Position numbers and translations under genes: made by a program. From the NCBI GenBank assembly GCA_020796225.1, contig CM036762.1, positions 10,551,633 through 10,615,632 on the forward strand: a DNA stretch of 64,000 nucleotides. Reading direction: 5' to 3'. Position 1 is the first letter of the stretch, and every line of letters begins with the position of its first letter. This document shows positions 10,431 through 20,205 of the stretch, piece after piece. The notes beneath the pieces are model-generated. The model was not told where the DNA came from. It did no database searches and saw only the letters and a list, made by a program, of their open reading frames with translations. The DNA comes from Arion vulgaris. Taxonomy: Eukaryota; Mollusca; Gastropoda; Stylommatophora; Arionidae.

Positions 10431-11450
10431 AGTAAACCACTTTCACATTGAATTATTACGAGGGTTATCAGAAAGTGCTACAGAGTCGTGTTGCCATTAT
10501 GTTTCAAAGAATTACAACATAAAATGAATGTGGTACCATATGTAAGAAATAAAATAAATATGCTCGCAAGCAGACTAGGATCACTTTGGCAGCGATGAAT
10601 CGATGTAAGATTGCCTGGTTCTGACATATAATGAGACACACGGCACACTTTGAAAGATTGTTTTTACAGTGGACAGCTGAGAGTGGGAGGAGAAGATGAT
10701 GACAGGAAAATCCTGGATTAACAACATCAAGTGCTGGTCAGAGCACTTCTTCGGACTTTTTTTGAAAAGCTGAAGACAAAATTATAGCGGTTTTTTTTAT
10801 GTTCATGTCTCCACCGTGACACACCTACGACCATAGCCGGTCATTTTCACTGGTTTTGAAAATTTCTAACGGATAAACTGTGCGCGATTTCTTGTTTTAC
10901 GGTGTGATTGGCGCGGTTTCTGGTCACTATAAGCGGATAGAATGTGATATTTAGTGTCAGTGTTGTGCATGGCAGAGCAAGGGCCTGACCATACATTGTG
11001 GCCATTGAGCGTGCGGGCGCCGTATCGGAAAATAGCGTGACCTGTTATCGATAGGTTGCGCACCGCGTGGTGATGAACTAAGAGCGAGTCCAACCTGCTG
11101 TCTTGTAGCTCAATAAAATTAGCTAAGGTGTCAACTAGACAGAAACACCGCAAAAGACGGATGCACAATGTGCAGCGCCAATCGTTTTACGACGACATCG
11201 CCGAGTATAAGACAAAAGTGCAGTGGTCAACTGTCGACAGTCGGCAGGACTGTTCGATCCTAGCCTTCAAGCTCGGGGACATTTACAAGACAAGCACTAA
11301 TGAAGTAACAGAGAAAACACATGGCCAATTCTCATATCATTCCAAGACAAGTGGTATGGAGATGTACATGGACTCTGGTTGACTACTAACTACTTTAAAT
11401 GTACACAAAATCGATGTCTGAAAACGTTGGAAGAAGAAGAAGAATGTGCT
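10431..11450. other. Intronic stretch with a GC-richer unassigned segment
   Basis: 10860-11390 is visibly richer in GC than its surroundings and holds opposing open frames (11128-11382 plus, 10866-11168 minus), but no recognised motif or flanking splice pair. At 10812-10838 there is one copy of a CACCGTGACACACCTACGAC-like motif that is tandemly repeated from 11455. It could be a remnant of an unidentified mobile element. Confidence 0.4.
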
Positions 11451-11454
11451 GATG

Positions 11455-12000
11455 TTGTCACCGTGACACAACTTCGACTATAGCGAGATTTTTGTTCTGA
11501 TGTCTTCACCGTGACACAACTTCGACTATAGCGAGATTTTTGTTCTGATGTCTTCACCGTGACACAACTTCGACTATAGCGAGATTTTTGTTCTGATGTC
11601 TTCACCGTGACACAACTTCGACTATAGCGAGATTTTTGTTCTGATGTCTTCACCGTGACACAACTTCGACTATAGCGAGATTTTTGTTCTGATGTCTTCA
11701 CCGTGACACAACTTCGACTATAGCGAGATTTTTGTTCTGATGTCTTCACCGTGACACAACTTCGACTATGCGAGATTTTGTTCTGATGTCTTCACCGTGA
11801 CACAACTTCGACTATAGCGAGATTTTTGTTCTGATGTCTTCACCGTGACACAACTTCGACTATAGCGAGATTTTTGTTCTGATGTCTTCACCGTGACACA
11901 ACTTCGACTATAGCGAGATTTGTTCTGATGTCTTCACCGTAGACAACTTCGACTATAGCGAGATTTGTTCTGATGTCTTCATCCGTGAACACATTCGACT
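11455..12000. repeat. Minisatellite, 48-bp unit, about 11 copies
   Basis: Copies of GATGTCTTCACCGTGACACA + ACTTCGACTATAGCGAGATT + TTTGTTCT. Units at the right end lose single bases repeatedly. The core CACCGTGACACA-x-CT-x-CGAC also occurs as single copies at 10812 and in the 3' UTR of the LINE at 12335, so the unit is probably LINE-derived. Confidence 0.94.
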
Positions 12001-12094
12001 ATACGAATCTTGTCGACTTGCCATATGTCAAGACTTGCTCTTTGATCATACACAATCAGCTTGCTATGACATGGACAGGACATCAGAGTGACTT

Positions 12095-12365
12095 CTAAGA
12101 CTGCTCTGAATATGATATACTGAGACAAACTCACTTGCCTAGTGAAACAACACTGGACAGGCACATCAGAGTGCAGAGCATATGATATACTGAGACAAAC
12201 TCACTTGCCTAGTGAAACAACACTGGACAGAAAACTAGACGGACCTCTGTATGAGCTACAAAAGACAGTGAAGTTTATACAAGAGATAACCTTGAATATA
12301 TAGACAATATCTCAAGCAAACAAAAGGAAGAAGTCAACCGTGACACATCTCCGACCGTAGGAGTT
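12095..12365 (+). mobile_element. LINE-Q C-terminus with internal 66-bp duplication
   Basis: The plus strand reads QDCSEYDILRQTHLPSETTL, then KLDGPLYELQKTVKFIQEIT and stop at 12301. The block DILRQTHLPSETTLD is present twice in tandem (12109-12168 and 12178-12237). Homologous to 56515-56810. Downstream is a 3' UTR containing ACCGTGACACATCTCCGACC and then (ATT)n. Confidence 0.75.
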
Positions 12366-12366
12366 A

Positions 12367-12410
<44 letters not shown>

Positions 12411-12412
12411 GA
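12366..12412. repeat. (ATT)n microsatellite
   Basis: About 14 uninterrupted ATT units directly after the LINE-Q 3' UTR, so probably the LINE's tail repeat. Confidence 0.95.
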
Positions 12413-12589
12413 ACACATCTGACAGACTGTAGTACATATATGACCCCGGCACATAAAACAAATACGCTAATGAGTGTACCGATCACTACTTCTGTAGCAA
12501 GAACATAAGAAAAACGAACAAAGTCAACACATCGACCCAAAAGTCTTTATCAGAAGACATAGCATACAAATGTAAACAAGCATAAAATC

Positions 12590-12590
12590 A

Positions 12591-12680
<90 letters not shown>
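12590..12680. repeat. (ATT)n(AT)n compound microsatellite
   Basis: About eight ATT units run into more than 25 AT units. Confidence 0.97.
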
Positions 12681-12681
<1 letters not shown>

Positions 12682-12789
12682 TATTTATATATACTGTAGG
12701 AATGGCGAAGCAGGTGTTAAGCAACTGTTACATAGTTGTACTGCAGTCTCCACTGAAATCGATATATATATATACTGTAATACAACATT

Positions 12790-13036
12790 GTGGGCATCTG
12801 TGGCATAGCGGTAGTGAGGTTGATCACAACTCAAAAGTACCTGGTTCAAACTCCGCGGTCAATATGGAAGCATATTTGTTCCCATGGGATTTTACAAATG
12901 GTAAAAATAGATCTCACCGTTCAGAAAGCAGTGGCAAACTATTGAGTATATAAGTGGTGCCTATAAAATCGAACGACTCATTTACTGTGGTTGATGACGA
13001 CGTCCCGTAAAGGACATGCCACGATTTACATTGTCA
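12790..13036 (+). mobile_element. SINE-F copy
   Basis: TGTGGCATAGCGGTAGTGAG, box B CCTGGTTCAAACTCC, then the full family body to GACATGCCACGATTTACA. The 55-bp minisatellite starts at its 3' end without a gap. Confidence 0.9.
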
Positions 13037-13705
13037 ATGCAATCTACTATATAATGTATAACTCATACAGCGATGTATTAAACAGAAATGTCAATACAAT
13101 ACTATATAATGTATAACTCATACAGCGATGTATTAAACAGAAATGTCAATACAATACTATATAATGTATAACTCATACAGCAATGTATTAAACAGAAATG
13201 TCAATACAATACTATATAATGTGTAACTCATACAGCGATGTATTAAACAGAAATGTCAATACAATACTATATAATGTGTAACTCATACAGCGATGTATTA
13301 AACAGAAATGTCAATACAATACTATATAATGTGTAACTCATACAGCGATGTATTAAACAGAAATGTCAATACAATACTATATAATGTATAACTCATACAG
13401 CGATGTATTAAACAGAAATGTCAATGCAATCTACTATATAATGTATAACTCATACAGCGATGTATTAAACAGAAATGTCAATACAATACTATATAATGTG
13501 TAACTCATACAGCGATGTATTAAACAGAAATGTCAATACAATACTATATACTGTATAACTCATACAGCGATGTATTAAACAGAAATGTCAATGCAATCTA
13601 CTATATAATGTATAACTCATACAGCGATGTATTAAACAGAAATGTCAATACAATACTATATAATGTATAACGCATACAGCGATGTATTAAACAGAAATGT
13701 CAATA
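13037..13705. repeat. Minisatellite, 55-bp unit, about 12 copies
   Basis: Copies of GTCAATACAATACTATATAA + TGTATAACTCATACAGCGAT + GTATTAAACAGAAAT. A second unit type carries GCAATCTACTA and recurs periodically, implying higher-order duplication. It ends about 60 bp before the exon 1 donor. Confidence 0.95.
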
Positions 13706-13764
13706 TGTCATATCAAAGGCTTGTATGAAAATAAATATGGAAAATATGTGCATAAATATTTTAC

Positions 13765-14589
13765 CTAGAATTCGGGAGACTGTGGGCAGATGTCTTGTTG
13801 TCCAATGTATTGCTGCCTAAGTAAATCTTCATTGACATAAAGCTCTGTGCCTCTCTGGAACTGTCTTTGTATTTTATTAAAGTTATCTTCGTACTGTGTG
13901 GAAAAATTGCCATCTTCAAACGATTTCCCACCTCTTAAAATGTTTTCCAATTGATTCTCTTCAGATTTATTCAAGTCTTGGAAATGTTTGAAAGGTTTAG
14001 ATTTGTTTTTCTTCATGAAATCTGTATTTGAAATTTCTTGGGGTGACGATGTGGAAACGAAGGATAGAGGTAGTCCGAACCTTTGGGCCCTGTACGGGAC
14101 TTTGTTAGTAATGTTCATATGAGCACTCTTATTTGGTTTATTATAGCTTCCACGAAGAACAGCATGAGAACGACTTATGTTGAGGGATCTCGACTCGGAT
14201 TTTGTAATGATGTTTCTAATTCGACGGGCGTAAAGATCATTATCAATATTCGTATTGGACTCTTCCGGTGTTGGGGATTTCTCCTTCAGCATTTTTGTCA
14301 TTGCAACTTTCAAGGCTTGAATCTCCATTTGTATTTTCTTTTTTAGCTTCACCTTAGCCAAATACACAGCTAAACGTTTTTCTTTGGCGGAATTGTGTCT
14401 CCGCTCATCAGTAGTTGGAAGATTATAATACTTGACAGTGACAGCACCAGCTTCAAATGTTGAAGGTATTCCACGATATTTAGACTTGTGAGTTAAGGCT
14501 ATGATTTGCATGACCGTGAGGAATACGACCAGGAAACAGCCAACAACGACACAGATCTCAATTGGTGCCCTACGTAACGTTATTGTCAT
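13765..14589 (-). CDS. GT7 beta-1,4-glycosyltransferase, exon 1 (membrane anchor and stem), frame broken at its end
   Basis: The first ATG in frame is at 14589 (a GTG lies six bases upstream). The start MTITLRRAPIEICVVVG has two basic residues before a hydrophobic helix (residues 11-31, EICVVVGCFLVVFLTVMQII), a type-II Golgi signal anchor. A Lys-rich helical segment follows (about 65-105), then a long Ser/Asn-rich stem with several N-x-S/T sites, ending QQDICPQSPEF. CP-x-SP matches the CPEESP motif just before the GT7 catalytic domain. An in-frame TAG is the last codon before GTAAAA. Exon 2 needs one leftover base here to read Val-Gly, so a single base appears to be missing within about the last 20 nt. 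That is either an assembly indel or a true lesion. The long lineage-specific stem is normal for the family. Confidence 0.88.
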   Translation of the reverse strand: MTITLRRAPIEICVVVGCFLVVFLTVMQIIALTHKSKYRGIPSTFEAGAVTVKYYNLPTTDERRHNSAKEKRLAVYLAKVKLKKKIQMEIQALKVAMTKMLKEKSPTPEESNTNIDNDLYARRIRNIITKSESRSLNISRSHAVLRGSYNKPNKSAHMNITNKVPYRAQRFGLPLSFVSTSSPQEISNTDFMKKNKSKPFKHFQDLNKSEENQLENILRGGKSFEDGNFSTQYEDNFNKIQRQFQRGTELYVNEDLLRQQYIGQQDICPQSPEF

Positions 14590-14863
14590 ATTCACAGGCG
14601 ATAGCGCCCAGATATCACGTTGCCGTTTTAAACATTCATAATCTCATTATTTACCAATATAAGAAATCAAATGTGTTTCCAATAGTTAGCCATTTTGTAT
14701 GCTACTCACTACAGACAACACGTGAGTTATTAACACTAATATGTCTCCTCAATGGAAGAGGCACATGAAGAGTCACACACTGCTGGAAAATAAAACACAC
14801 TGGTCACAGTTCAGCACGCAATAGAGTTCCCAAAGTGCACTATGGTCACATTTCTAGATTTAT
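14590..14863 (-). promoter_or_regulatory. Probable 5' UTR/promoter region of the GT7 gene
   Basis: Immediate upstream flank of exon 1 up to a MITE at 14872. I see no confident TATA box or upstream exon. The 5' UTR could also contain an intron further right. Confidence 0.25.
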
Positions 14864-15045
14864 AATATAACCAGTGGCGGCTCGTCATTAAGGGCCATTG
14901 GGGCCAGGCCCCACCAAAATAAAGTGTAACGTGTACTTATTACTTTATAAATTAAAATATAACCTAACCCAAAACCATGATTTTTCCGAAAAATTGTGTC
15001 TGACCCCACCAAAAAAAATGAGCACGAGCCGCCACTGAATATAAC
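14864..15045. mobile_element. hAT-type MITE, 166 bp, with perfect 8-bp TSD
   Basis: Element 14872-15037 has 14-bp perfect terminal inverted repeats CAGTGGCGGCTCGT and is flanked by AATATAAC on both sides (14864-14871, 15038-15045). 8-bp duplications and CAGxG termini are hAT hallmarks. No coding capacity. A second family member lies at 29354 in opposite orientation. Confidence 0.93.
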
Positions 15046-15067
15046 AATCATTAATTTGTATGATTAG

Positions 15068-15295
15068 TTCAATGGATGCGAATTGTGGACCATAACACAA
15101 ACATTAAAAAGCAAAATTGAAACTTTTGAAACAAGGTGTTATAGAAAAGTTCTTAGAACATCCTGGACAGAGGAGAGAAGAAACAAAGACATCCTACAAG
15201 ACCTGAATATCACGGAGCATTGGCTCATAAATAACATAATGTCCCGGAAGATGAAATATTTTTGCCACACTAAACGTCACAGTGGTCTGGAGTGT
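15068..15295 (+). mobile_element. LINE-X C-terminal fragment
   Basis: Encodes GCELWTITQTLKSKIETFET, RCYRKVLRTSWTEERRNKDI, then NITEHWLINNIMSRKMKYFC and HTKRHSGLE. This is the region after the RT palm in endonuclease/RT ORFs. Related copies: 22885 (minus), 33450 and 53440. Confidence 0.82.
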
Positions 15296-15299
15296 ATTT

Positions 15300-16010
15300 C
15301 TCAGTGTATTTGACGACAGCTACCTCAAATACAACACTAAGATCAACATGCAGAAGACAGAAGTCATGACTGTAAACAGAGAACATAAAGATATCAACAT
15401 ACAAATAAATGACCAAACGCTAAAGCAGGTGAGAGAATTCAAATACCTTGGAAATATCTTCACATCTGATAGTAGACTGGACAGAGAGATCGAAATTAGA
15501 ATCCAGCAAGCCAACATTACATACCAACTTACCCAAAGCTTGAAACACCCAGCAATTCCAGTAGAGACTAAAAGACAGATTATAAATGCAATCTTCATAC
15601 CAACACTGTGATACCAGTGAGAAAAAAAACATAGGCACTAAATAAAGAACATGAAAGGAAAATTACCACATGTGAAATGAGATGCTTGAGGAAAGCGGTA
15701 AATAAAGCAAGAAGAGACCATATAAGAAATGAGGAAATTAGAAGAACAGTCGGAACAACACCTGCTATTAGATTTATTAAGAAACAGACTCAAATGATTT
15801 GGCCACTTGGTGAGAATGAGCCCGAATACACCATTTGCAAGAGCGTACAACCTAAAAATGAAATCATCAAGAGGAAGGGGCAGACCAAAAAAAGATGGAT
15901 TGATGTAGTTACAGACATCTTAAAACTTCACAATACCACATCATATCAAGCAATTGAGCGTGCACTATCTCGGAAACCGATCATAGTTAATGTAGATGGG
16001 TACATGGTAG
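15300..16010 (+). mobile_element. LINE-Y C-terminal fragment, one frameshift
   Basis: First part: MQKTEVMTVNREHKDI, QVREFKYLGNIFTSDSRLDR, VETKRQIINAIFIPTL. After a disrupted stretch at 15610-15670 it resumes as MRCLRKAVNKARRDHIRNEE, IRRTVGTTPAIRFIKKQTQM and KRKGQTKKRWIDVV. The F-K-Y-L-G-S/N-I-F-T block is the conserved end of the RT domain. The adjoining fragment at 15068 is a different family, so two insertions abut. Confidence 0.85.
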
Positions 16011-16640
16011 GGTCAAAAACTCTAATTTACATCACAGAATCAAAATTTCAGGGGTATAGTATAAGTATGGACTTCACAATTTAACAAAATCTTAATTAAT
16101 TAATTATGCAAATTAGCTATCCAATATGGCCGCCACAGTACATAAATTATAGATCTTTTTAAAGTTGCATAACTATGGTGTTGATTGTTGGATTTCAGTG
16201 AAACTTGGCATATTGATTCATTATATGTAGATTGATGGCCTGAAGTAGAATGATAGGATATGGACAAAAGGTTTTTTATAATGAATTTAAAAAATATCCA
16301 GACCAATAATTGTGCCTCATTATATATGCATAATGGTCATAAAACCATAATTATGAATTCAATTTTGTCCATTCTAAGTCAGCTCCTGCAATAGTTTATG
16401 ACAGATGGTTGTTTCAAATTTCAAGCGAATTGAATGTACTTAAGCAGAGTTATCTTATTTCAAAGATCACGACTTAGGGTAAAACATAATTCTGAGAAAA
16501 CGAAGAAAACTGAAAAAGTACACACTATTTGTAGTTTAATGACCTCCAGTTGAATAAAGGTCTCATTCTATTGCTGCTGCTGCTGCAGTGTCTATGAATC
16601 CCTTTCGCAGTATAAGGATCAAACCCATGTCCTATGTTGT
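16011..16640. other. Unassigned AT-rich sequence
   Basis: No tandem repeat and no coding motif. The AATATGGCCGCC string at 16120 and the transposase-like frame just downstream make it possibly the non-coding part of a DNA transposon, but I cannot find paired ends. Confidence 0.3.
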
Positions 16641-16650
16641 CTTGATCACA

Positions 16651-16860
16651 CTATGTTTCACTTTCAAATACTTTAATTTTCTTTACAGAGGAGCAGTCAG
16701 GCTCAGTGTATTCACTATCGACAACAGTTGCATCACGTTTGTTTATCTCTAGCTTATCTGATTTAGTGTACCGGTTTCCACAAACCTTACGATTACCAGA
16801 ATTTCGATTCTGTTTCTTGTTTCCATTATGAACAAAAGAAATGTTACTAACCACTATCAC
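16651..16860 (-). pseudogene. Possible transposase N-terminal fragment
   Basis: The minus-strand frame reads VHNGNKKQNRNSGNRKVCGN, then RYTKSDKLEINKRDATVVDS and ends CSSVKKIKVFESET-stop. G-N-R-x-x-x-G-N-R-Y-T-K followed by an acidic linker and K-K-I-K is a layout I associate with N-termini of some animal transposon proteins, but I cannot name the family. A TTAG acceptor-like site precedes it, so a host exon is the alternative. Confidence 0.3.
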
Positions 16861-16869
16861 ATTATGATA

Positions 16870-17365
16870 AACAAGTATATAGTATCAAACAGATATGATG
16901 TTGGGGAAAATACACAATGTTAGTAGAAATTTTCAAAACGAAATCTAGTCGACAGACAATTTTTGAATGTTCGTAGCAAATCACAGAGTGACTTCCCTTG
17001 AGAACACAGTGTATATGGGATTTTGTTTGCCACAGTATAATTATAATTTCGCAGTTTTAAGATTGACAATTGTTATGTTCTGAAGGTATTCACATAGTAA
17101 CCAAATGTAAACATTGGTTGCTATGCAAGTCCCTCAAGGGGGTGTGCATAGAGAAACACTGATTCCTACCAAAGCAGAGTACATATATGCTTTTTTTTAA
17201 TTATTTGATATATTGGGATATATCACAGATGAATTAGCAAAAAAAAAAAACATGTTGGTATTAAAAAAAAATTGTTTTCTATGTATTGTTCTACCTTAAA
17301 CCTGCTACATCTAACGGCAAAAAAACAGAGAAAGACAAAAGAAAGAAAAGAATAGCAAAATTGAT
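16870..17365. other. No recognised feature
   Basis: AT-rich, with T runs near 17190 and A runs near 17240-17270. Nothing codes. Confidence 0.45.
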
Positions 17366-17367
17366 AA

Positions 17368-17615
17368 TACGCTGCGCTAGAGATCACGGGGGAAATTCCG
17401 GGGTTCGATGCTAGATTGTGCAAAATGTATTGGTGTACACATAGTACATTGTTGGACTAAAGGAGACCCTGATCCTTTACTTGGGGATCTAAATTACTAG
17501 TACCTCTTAAGTCGGAATAAGGCTCGCTTAAACGACAAGGGCAACTGTGAATAAGGAAAACAAGTTTTCACGCAAAAATTAGTCAGGGGCGCCACATTAC
17601 GCATTTACTTATAAA
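17368..17615 (+). mobile_element. SINE-H copy (tRNA-headed)
   Basis: The head has a box B-like GGGGTTCGATGCTAG. The body GGAGACCCTGATCCTTTACT, AAGTCGGAATAAGGCTCGCT and GCGCCACATTACGC matches reverse copies at 26430-26880 and 38490-39330. Confidence 0.7.
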
Positions 17616-17764
17616 TTCTAACAGATAATCATGAGTATTAACATAAACTATGAACTCGCTTTTTAGGCTAGTGGTTAGAGTTATTTTTTCCTGTCTGTGT
17701 ATCTATAGCTCTCTGTTTTTCTAGCTATCTCTCCTTCTGTTCAATCTAACGTTTTCTACATCTA

Positions 17765-18020
17765 CTTATTTATGTGGAGAACCGCAGTAGCGTAGTTGTT
17801 AGTGAACACGTTTCTTAGACTAGTGGTCCAGGTTCAATTTCACAATTGGGAGTTGAATTTTTTCCGACCGTAACGGCTCTCAAGGTCGATCCAGCCTCAA
17901 CTGGGTACTAGGAAAAAACACTAGGAAATAAAGACGGCCGGCATGATGTTGACCATATCACCCATCGTGTGCCGACGATCAATGAAAAATACAGGCCTAA
18001 CACTGTATTACCCGATATAC
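17765..18020 (+). mobile_element. SINE-G copy (tRNA-headed)
   Basis: GCAGTAGCGTAGTTGTTAGT (box A region) and TCCAGGTTCAATTTC (box B), then a body with CATCGTGTGCCGACGATCAATG and GGCCTAACACTGTATT. A reverse full copy lies at 38595-38872. Confidence 0.85.
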
Positions 18021-18044
18021 CATAAACATATTCCTTTACTTTGT

Positions 18045-18200
18045 ACTTATTTATGTGATTGATTGATTGATTGATGATAGGACCATCCATCAATGCACTT
18101 TGGTGAATAATCATGTGTGCTCCAATCTCTTTGTAACACAGAAAGATCTCAGCGCCAGCGCACAAACTTTGTAGCACCGGCAAAGGTCCACGGGTCCCCG
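18045..18200 (-). mobile_element. SINE-E copy with (ATCA)n tail
   Basis: On the plus strand it starts with four GATT units (the tail), then ATGCACTTTGGTGAATAATC, TGTGCTCCAATCTCTTTGTA and TTTGTAGCACCGG. Same order as 25255-25390. Confidence 0.82.
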
Positions 18201-18302
18201 TCTTTTTTATGTGCATACCGTTAGGTTAAACATGTCTTTCATACTTTCGATATACATCATCGGTTCATTGTCAATTAGTTCTCTTACTGTTACATCGATT
18301 TG

Positions 18303-18336
<34 letters not shown>

Positions 18337-19320
18337 ATTAATGATACCCTGCAGTTTTGATCACAAACCGATTATTTTGCTACCGTCCTGAGTAAAACTT
18401 TGTGAAGCAATTTGGTGGATTGAAGAAACTGAAAAGCTGGGATTACTATGAAAATACACGATCAGTATTTGACATCTTCCAGTGGTTCTCACATATTTGT
18501 AAATCATTGTTCGCTGGAATGTCATACTTTACATACACGGGCATTTATAATTCTCTAGCTCTATCCCTCCGTACAATCTCTACTGCTAGAACTGAGAAAT
18601 TTACAACTCAATGTCATACATCCCCTTTATTAAAATCATGTTCTAGATCAGGGGTTTTCAAACCTTGTGGGTCCATGGCTTCCATAACTTGCAAATAAAT
18701 TTCCGCAGTTTCACACACACATTTTCCAAACTGAAATCTAATTTCTGGTTTGTGATGTCACGTTCTTGCATTGTGCAGTTAAATATAAAACAACTGATCC
18801 CTAATGGGATACAAACCTCATCAGTTTTCGAGACTAAAGCTCCTAACCCTATCAGCTGATGTTAACTGTGTCGCAGAAATCTGGATAAATCAGAGCAGTT
18901 TTTTTTTTTTAAAACATCGAAAGATAAACAATTTCATGTATTGTATCACTGTTACACCATCAACACAAGTTGCTACTTCCCGTCTACAAGCATGATGATC
19001 TAGCTTGACCAATGAATGTAAAGTAGAAGAAGATTCAAACGCTACCGAACCAGCAGCTCTGTTTCACTAAATGTATATGTCAAAATGAAAAACAAAAACA
19101 AATTAATTATTAATATTCTTGCAGTTTTTTTTTTTTTTTTTTTTTGCATGGACGACGTATTCATACCTATTCCCATATATCATACACATACGTAGCCATT
19201 TTGATTGCACAGGAAATGTTTAAAAACAAATTATGCTACAAATTGTCACGGCAGCAGAGTCTTTTAAAAGTCTAAATAACATATGGGGCTTCGAATTATA
19301 GTTTTAAAACTTCATTACGA
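18201..19320. other. Mostly unassigned; (CT)n at 18303-18338, poly(T) at 19124-19145
   Basis: CAGGGGTTTTCAAACCTTGT at 18651 looks like one terminus of a hAT element, but I found no matching opposite end or 8-bp duplication. No coding motif. Confidence 0.4.
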
Positions 19321-19339
19321 ATTTTCAATTCAAATGTAG

Positions 19340-19895
19340 TATAAATCCTAACATAGGCCAGCGGGAATTCGAAAATTACTATAGATATAGAAAGTAAGTT
19401 GAATAGATTTGAAAACAGATGTCTGAGAAAAATAATAAACATAAAATGGGACGAATTCAGGGAAAGTGATGAAAACATATGAATGTTTGGTCAACCAATA
19501 GTAACATCTGTTATAAGAAGGAGAATATGGAGATATGTTGGGCATACACCTTGAGAATAAATGAACAAAGAATATCAAAGCAGGCTCTGATGGGAAAGGC
19601 AAATAGTTTAAGAGAGAGAGACGCACTAGGAAACCCTGAAATGAACTTTGCTGAGAGAGGCAATAAATATAGGAATACATTACATGGAGAGAGAGGCAAT
19701 AAATATAGGAATACATTACATGGAGAGAGAGGCAATAAATATAGGAATAAATTACATAGAGAGAGAGAGGCAATAAATATAGGAATAAATTACATGGAGA
19801 GAGAGGCAATAAATATAGGAATAAATTACATAGAGAGAGAGAGGCAATAAATATAGGAATAAATTACATGGAAGAGATTGAGCGAGTTGCTCAGG
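19340..19895 (+). mobile_element. LINE-Z fragment containing an internal minisatellite
   Basis: The plus strand reads NRFENRCLRKIINIKWDEFR, then GQPIVTSVIRRRIWRYVGHT and INEQRISKQALMGKAN, and after the expanded repeats closes with MEEIERVAQDRA. This is the post-RT tail of an endonuclease/RT ORF; related fragments are at 27315, 36420 (both minus) and 46735. Two frameshifts are evident. Confidence 0.82.
19655..19872. repeat. Minisatellite, about 34-36 bp unit, 6 copies, inside LINE-Z
   Basis: Copies of GGCAATAAATATAGGAATAA + ATTACATGGAGAGA. The unit corresponds to the LINE segment encoding R-x-x-K-Y/N-I-G-I-N-Y-M-E, seen once in the related copies at 27400-27440 and 46820-46865. Confidence 0.93.
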
Positions 19896-19896
19896 A

Positions 19897-20205
19897 CAGA
19901 GCGGTGTTTGGTTTAGTCGTCGTATCATCATCACTGCACATCGAACCGAATAGTCCATAAGTGCTCCGATCTCTTCCCTAGTATGTCTCTCAGCGTATGG
20001 CGACTAACGACACCGGTTATTTGTTGGTTTACTGTTCCTCTTTGACTACCAGGATAATGTTTAGCTACGCCACATTTGATTTGAAATTCTTTCAGTCTGG
20101 TTAGGGTTGTAGCCTCAACATTATTAAGTGAATCATGCACACGTCCTCTCTTCCTTGGGGAATTTACAATATCAGCCTGGTCCATATGTATATATATATA
20201 TATAT
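19897..20205 (-). mobile_element. ORF-K type fragment (unidentified retroelement tail)
   Basis: The minus strand encodes RLKEFQIKCGVAKHYPGSQR, then GTVNQQITGVVSRHTLRDIL and GKRSEHLWTIRFDVQ before stops and GATGATGAT. It aligns with the frame at 27955-28200 (LGVKCGHARQ..RG..., RRTEHEWECPMCRDVDR). I do not recognise the family. The end GATCGGAGCACTTATGGACTA resembles the SINE-E 3' region. Confidence 0.5.

Noticed and set aside
10866..11382. Host exons in the GC-richer stretch
   Set aside because: Opposing frames, no recognised domain and no consistent acceptor/donor pair; left as unassigned.
18651..18900. hAT MITE from the CAGGGGTTTTCAAACC terminus
   Set aside because: No opposite terminus or 8-bp duplication found within several hundred bases.
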